Shown here: positions 60,194-64,000 of the stretch, piece after piece | Layout of the letters: each line of letters opens with the position of its first letter | Position numbering within the stretch: the first letter of the stretch is position 1 | From: Thalassobius sp034670005 | GTDB lineage: Bacteria; Pseudomonadota; Alphaproteobacteria; Rhodobacterales; Rhodobacteraceae | Reading direction: 5' to 3' | DNA length: 64,000 nucleotides | NCBI RefSeq assembly: GCF_034670005.1 | Contig: NZ_JAXMOH010000007.1 | Location: 124,001-188,000 of the forward strand | The notes under the pieces: model-generated | Database searches by the model: none | Seen by the model: the letters and a program-made list of their open reading frames with translations, nothing else | What the model was told of the DNA's origin: nothing | Position numbers and translations under genes: made by a program

Positions 60194-60685
60194 TTAATTC
60201 GTCGCAATCAGTTTCTGAATCAGCACTTCGAGGATCGGTTCGGGTATTTCGTCAGTTGCCAGAGCACGGTTCATTGCATCTCGAACATAGACCGGAAATT
60301 CCTTTCTGAACGCCTCAAGGGAGTCGATTTCAGGGTCTTCCAGCAGCAAGCGGGTGGCTTCGGTCAGTGATGGCATGATCAAGGCCTGGTCGACGCGCAT
60401 CAGGCTTTCGATATCCAGGGGCAGATCGTCGGGCACGGCTAGTCCGATTTCAATATGCAGCGTCAGACCAAGCCGCGGCGCATTAATATTCAGGTCGACC
60501 GGGAAGGTCACGTAGTGCCGATGCCGATCAATCGACTCTTCCCAAGCTTCATATTTAATATCGGCCAGAGATACCCGGATCGGGTTCGCAAAAATGAAAA
60601 AACCGCCGGCAAAAGACAGAGACACAGCAAGACAGCCACCTGCAACATATAGCCTGGTGTCGTCCAAAAGAGCGGGAAAATCCAT
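60194..60685 (-). CDS. FliL-like membrane-anchored protein
   Basis: 163 aa with one N-terminal membrane segment (LYVAGGCLAVSLSFAGGFFIF) and a periplasmic-type domain. The layout (short N-terminus, single anchor, FPVDLNINAPRLGLTLHIEIGL, helical C-terminus) recalls FliL, but the match is weak. A genuine FliL is encoded at 37832, so this would be a second copy. AGGATAAC precedes the start. Confidence 0.5.
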   Translation of the reverse strand: MDFPALLDDTRLYVAGGCLAVSLSFAGGFFIFANPIRVSLADIKYEAWEESIDRHRHYVTFPVDLNINAPRLGLTLHIEIGLAVPDDLPLDIESLMRVDQALIMPSLTEATRLLLEDPEIDSLEAFRKEFPVYVRDAMNRALATDEIPEPILEVLIQKLIATN

Positions 60686-60706
60686 ACTCGTTATCCTTCT
60701 AAATAC

Positions 60707-63049
60707 TCATAACAAGGCTAGCGCCAGCCGGGTTTTTTCGAGAAGCTTTTCGGTATCATTCAGCAACGCAGGCATATCTCCCAGGCGGCCTGTTTGGGCC
60801 CGCTCTTCGATTTCAAGGAAACTTTGGTTCAGACCCGACGCCCCGACCGTGGTGACGTTGTTGCTGGCTTTACGCGCCATGGCAATCAGATCATCCGTTG
60901 CGGATGCCTCGAGCGCATTGCGCAAATGGTCTAACGTGGTCAGGCATTCCTTGTGCAATTGGTGGACGAAGACTGACCAGTTCTCTCCGGCGATCTTGGC
61001 GATTTGCCGAGAAACGGATTTATCCAGAACATCGGGCAGGGGGGGCTGGCTGGCGCTGTTATCAGCCTCAGGATCGGTGGTGCCATTCACCTGGTGTATC
61101 ACCTCATAAATCTGGTGACGGCGCAGCGGTTTTACGTAGACTTTTTTCATCCCGGCGATTTCCGCGCGTTCACGGATGTCCGGATCGCTGAACCCGGTCA
61201 GGCCGAAGACCGGCAATTTGTCCAGTCCTTGCAGCGCCAGCAGCCGGCGGGTTGCTTCCAACCCGTCGATACCAGGCAAGCCGATATCCATTAATACCGC
61301 ATCCACATTGTTTGACTGGATCGCTTGCAGCGCGGCTTCGCCACTTTCGGCGCATACCGGTACGCAGCCTTCGCTTTTCAACAGCTTCGTCATCAATTCG
61401 CGATTCAGCGGGTTGTCGTCAACCACAAGGAACCGGACACCACGTGCATCGGGCGGTCGTATTTCGGTAAGAGCTGAGTTGGATTTTGGATCAGTATCAG
61501 AAAGCGCAAAGCACAGCGAGACCATGAATTCAGTGCCGACCCCGGGCGTGGAACTGACCCTGACCGATCCGTTCATCGCGTCTACCGCGCGTTTGACGAT
61601 GCTCAATCCCAGACCGGCACTTTGAGCCAGTTTACTATAATTGGATGACCCAGTTTCGAACGGTGCAAATAATCTGTCGATTTCACCCGTGGCGATCCCT
61701 TTTCCGGTGTCCGAAACGCTGAACTCGATGGACATCATTTTTTGGGTGCCCTGTCGCACGAATTTACATTGCGCCGACAGAGTGATGCTGCCTGTATCGG
61801 TGTATTTTACCGCATTGCTCATCAGGTTCTGCACCACCCGATGGAACAAGTGGTGATACCCTGAAACCTGCTGGTTGTGGTCGCAGTCCAGCGCGAGTTT
61901 GACTTCCAACCCCTTGGAGGCGGCCGCGATACGGCTTTGTTCGGCCAGTTTCTTCAGCATCTGATACGGGTTAAAGGCGGAAACCGGATGATCCTTGATT
62001 GGGCGCATATCCATGCGTACATGTTCCAGGGTATTGTTGATCTGGTCCAAAGCAGTGTCGGCAGAGCCGCGGATCAGTTCCATCAGTTGCCGTTGTTCGG
62101 GTTTCAGATCCTTGTCCTGCAATAACAGGTCAACCGCAGTGGCAATCGCGCCCATAGGGGTGCGCATTTCATGGCTGACGGTGGCAAGAAATTGCGTTTT
62201 CGATTGTTCGTTGGCGCGTGCGATGTCGCGGGCGGCTTCAAGATATTGCGACCGGTCCAGCGCTTCCTTGTATTCGGTGCGGGCGACGATGTCGCGCATG
62301 ACCACCACGAATTGCCGAGAACCGGGTTCTTCTTCGATCATGGTGATGGTGACTTCGACCGGATAGCGATCCTTCTGCACGCTTTCGACATACACTTCGA
62401 TTGGGATGCCGGACATTTTTTGCAGAAAGGCGCCGGGATCGGCGGGTTCTTCAAAGCTCTTCAGGGTAGCGCCCATATCTACATTGTAGAATAGCGATTT
62501 TCCGATCAAATTCGGGGCGCCCAGCATTTTCGAAAGTGCCGAATTGGCCATGGTAAAATGGCCGTTCGCGTCGACCGCGCCGATTCCGTCTACCGCACTG
62601 TTCAAAAATTGGCGAAACCGCTTGTCGCTGCGCTTACGTGCGCGGATAGCACGTTGCAGTTGCGAGCTTTCCGAACGCAGTTTCTGGAATTGATCCTCGA
62701 CGTCTCCGGGGTCCAGCCGCGCCAGCACCAGCGGAATAGCGGTGCGCGCGGGCAGCCGGGACATCCGGCTTCGGATTTCGAACGGGGTGCCGCTCGCATC
62801 GTTCAAAACCATCCGGCCGATCTTGGGGGATGTGGATTTGGCGCAGAGCTTGAGAAACCCGATATTGCTTTCATAGGCATTAAGCGCCTTTTGGAAGTTT
62901 TCAGTCGGGCACAGCCGTTCGGCGGCACTATTGGAAAAGACAACTTTGCCGTCTGCCGTCAGCAGGTAGCACGGCGAAACATCCAGAGCGATGATATCTG
63001 CATAGCGCACCAGGCTGTCATCTTGATGCAGAGTGTCAACCTTAGTCAT
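60707..63049 (-). CDS. Hybrid sensor histidine kinase (PAS-PAS-HisKA-HATPase-receiver-degenerate HPt)
   Basis: 780 aa from ATG 63049, overlapping the MetOD1 gene by 8 bases. Two PAS-like domains (about 15-115 and 150-260) precede HisKA with His293 in TVSHEMRTPMG, a HATPase (NLMSNAVKYTD; SDTGKGIA), and a receiver with Asp588 in LMDIGLPGIDG. The C-terminal ~110 residues have the shape of an HPt domain, but the expected H-x-x-K-G site reads ARKASNNVTTVGA: the His position is Arg726. No membrane segment is seen, so the sensor is cytoplasmic. The target is unknown; adjacency to flagellar and chemotaxis genes suggests motility control. Confidence 0.88.
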   Translation of the reverse strand: MTKVDTLHQDDSLVRYADIIALDVSPCYLLTADGKVVFSNSAAERLCPTENFQKALNAYESNIGFLKLCAKSTSPKIGRMVLNDASGTPFEIRSRMSRLPARTAIPLVLARLDPGDVEDQFQKLRSESSQLQRAIRARKRSDKRFRQFLNSAVDGIGAVDANGHFTMANSALSKMLGAPNLIGKSLFYNVDMGATLKSFEEPADPGAFLQKMSGIPIEVYVESVQKDRYPVEVTITMIEEEPGSRQFVVVMRDIVARTEYKEALDRSQYLEAARDIARANEQSKTQFLATVSHEMRTPMGAIATAVDLLLQDKDLKPEQRQLMELIRGSADTALDQINNTLEHVRMDMRPIKDHPVSAFNPYQMLKKLAEQSRIAAASKGLEVKLALDCDHNQQVSGYHHLFHRVVQNLMSNAVKYTDTGSITLSAQCKFVRQGTQKMMSIEFSVSDTGKGIATGEIDRLFAPFETGSSNYSKLAQSAGLGLSIVKRAVDAMNGSVRVSSTPGVGTEFMVSLCFALSDTDPKSNSALTEIRPPDARGVRFLVVDDNPLNRELMTKLLKSEGCVPVCAESGEAALQAIQSNNVDAVLMDIGLPGIDGLEATRRLLALQGLDKLPVFGLTGFSDPDIRERAEIAGMKKVYVKPLRRHQIYEVIHQVNGTTDPEADNSASQPPLPDVLDKSVSRQIAKIAGENWSVFVHQLHKECLTTLDHLRNALEASATDDLIAMARKASNNVTTVGASGLNQSFLEIEERAQTGRLGDMPALLNDTEKLLEKTRLALALL

Positions 63050-63518
63050 CTGCAAAATACTCAAGCCCCGGAGTGATATCGTCGTTAAAAGAGACACTGA
63101 CGCGGCACATCCCGTCGCCACGTGCGATCGTTTTTTCCAGAATGACCTTGGCGTAGCCTTTGCAGTTCGATGCGAGATGCCCCACAATATTCGATGTCAC
63201 CATGCAGGCCGAGCGTGTGCCGTTGACCTTGGCGCCGAACGGGCAGGTGGTATTTTCCAGCACGATCCGGTTTTCATCCATTTCAATCAACCTGAAATCA
63301 CCGCCTGCGCGGTTCTCCAGTTCGATCAAAACTTTTGGCAGTATTTCGCCGTTCGAGCACTCTTTCTCTAGTTGTGAAGCATACTCATCATAAATGATGT
63401 GCCCGACATTAGAACCGACAGTGCTGAAAAAGGCTTCGGCTTCTTCTACACCTGCAACGGTCTCTAGGACTTTCGTCAGATGGTGCAGTGTGTCGGCCAA
63501 AAAACTTTCCCTATCCAT
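63042..63518 (-). CDS. MetOD1 (methanogen output domain 1)-family protein
   Basis: 158 aa. The C-terminal half has the family pattern NTTCPFGAKV, SACMVTSNIVGHLASNC and GYAKVILEKTIARGDGMCRV, with conserved Cys92, Cys105 and Cys119. Family members are often encoded with, or fused to, histidine kinases, as here (8-base overlap). The cysteines could bind a metal or a cofactor or sense redox state; this is inferred. Confidence 0.75.
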   Translation of the reverse strand: MDRESFLADTLHHLTKVLETVAGVEEAEAFFSTVGSNVGHIIYDEYASQLEKECSNGEILPKVLIELENRAGGDFRLIEMDENRIVLENTTCPFGAKVNGTRSACMVTSNIVGHLASNCKGYAKVILEKTIARGDGMCRVSVSFNDDITPGLEYFADD

Positions 63519-63794
63519 GCCTTAGCGCCTTCTTCGTTTGCGTGTCCGGTTTATTGTTTCCACAGCGGAACTAACCTGTTCACCTTCTCAAAACGAAACA
63601 TGTCGCCATTTGCACCCAGCTTGGGCAATACCCGCATTGCGTGTCAAGTGTTGTCTTTCATAAGCAAGATGCATGCCACAATTTTCAATCAGCGAACTGA
63701 TTTCATCCGTTCTGATCATCGCAGCTAAGATGAACGGCCAGTGCGACGTTTTAGTTACTGAACCTTAAGGGCGAGCTTCCGAAAGGATAAAGTA
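63519..63794. other. 276-bp divergent gap
   Basis: Between the MetOD1 gene and the last, partial gene. AT-richer than its surroundings; no clear promoter hexamers, palindromes or small genes were found. Confidence 0.5.
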
Positions 63795-64000
63795 ATGTCA
63801 TCGAAAAAGGTGCGAGCTTTGACGCGCAACCTTGGTCAGTATCGCATGGTGAATGCGCGCAATGATGAAGAAAGTCAGGGCTTCCAGCTTGTAAGGCAGG
63901 AAACCCATCTGTCCAACGTGTCCCAGGTCGAGCGTTTTCTGCCCGACATTCTGGGCCGTGCTTTGGCGCGGTGCTGGATCGATAAGATTTTCCGTCAAAG
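63795..64000 (+). CDS. Unknown protein, 3' part beyond the window
   Basis: An open frame of 68 codons from ATG 63795, with GAAAGGATAA upstream, runs to the window edge. The start MSSKKVRALTRNLGQYRMVN shares the LG[RQ]YR motif with the Slp-like protein. Later visible: FLPDILGRALARCWIDKIFRQ, amphipathic. Family not recognised from this piece. Confidence 0.6.
   Translation, partial: MSSKKVRALTRNLGQYRMVNARNDEESQGFQLVRQETHLSNVSQVERFLPDILGRALARCWIDKIFRQ

Overview
The window looks like a chromosomal segment of an alphaproteobacterium of the Rhodobacteraceae, closest in gene content to Rhodobacter/Cereibacter. The reasons are the high GC content, the nasST-nrt-nirBD-nasA and nadABC layouts, a flagellar operon of the R. 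sphaeroides Fla1 type (fleT-fliEFGHIJKLMNOPQR-flhB), and beside it a chemotaxis operon with the R. sphaeroides cheOp3 order (cheA4-cheR-cheB-cheW-slp-tlpT-cheY-cheA3). The species cannot be named from the sequence alone. I saw no tRNA, rRNA, CRISPR array, insertion sequence or prophage.

Layout. 1-3083 (minus): an iron/heme-related group, namely a di-heme oxidoreductase cut by the window edge, an imelysin-like protein, hemP and a 54-aa ORF. 3315-6544: convergent selenium genes, mnmH and an oxidoreductase-SelD fusion. 6685-20310 (minus): nitrate assimilation. The nasST sensor/antiterminator genes come first, then a structured leader with an intrinsic terminator, the ABC nitrate transporter nrtA-nrtB-nrtCD, a single-domain globin, nirB, nirD, nasA and cysG. 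20483-23967 (minus): nadA-nadB-nadC for quinolinate and NAD synthesis. 24128-25577: a divergent marR/fumarylacetoacetase-family pair. 25918-32311 (plus): the [NiFe]-hydrogenase maturation genes hypF-A-B-C-D-E, with no structural hydrogenase genes in view. 32545-33084: two small membrane proteins. 32884-47343 (minus): the flagellar basal body and export operon, headed by fleT and a candidate sigma-54 promoter. 47689-58593 (plus): the chemotaxis operon. 58989-59940 (plus): fliS and two small genes. 59945-63518 (minus): a hybrid histidine kinase with a MetOD1 partner, a FliL-like protein and a small ORF. 63795-64000: the start of an unknown gene.

How the parts work together. NrtABC imports nitrate, NasA reduces it to nitrite and NirBD (siroheme made by CysG) reduces that to ammonium. 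NasS-NasT probably control the operon by letting transcription pass the leader terminator when nitrate is present. The flagellar operon supplies the MS ring, C ring, export apparatus and hook-length control. The chemotaxis operon encodes a cytoplasmic signalling cluster in which the kinase is split: one protein has the ATPase domain but no phosphoacceptor domain, and a 1395-aa partner has the phosphoacceptor domain, three tandem repeats and a CheW-like domain but no working ATPase domain.

The most interesting items are the repeats and vestigial ATPase domain of the large CheA-like protein, the nas leader, the FleT activator that lacks a DNA-binding domain, the complementary motif losses in the two halves of the fused nitrate-transport ATPase, a modular repeat upstream of hypF and hypE, and the hybrid kinase whose HPt-like domain has lost its histidine.
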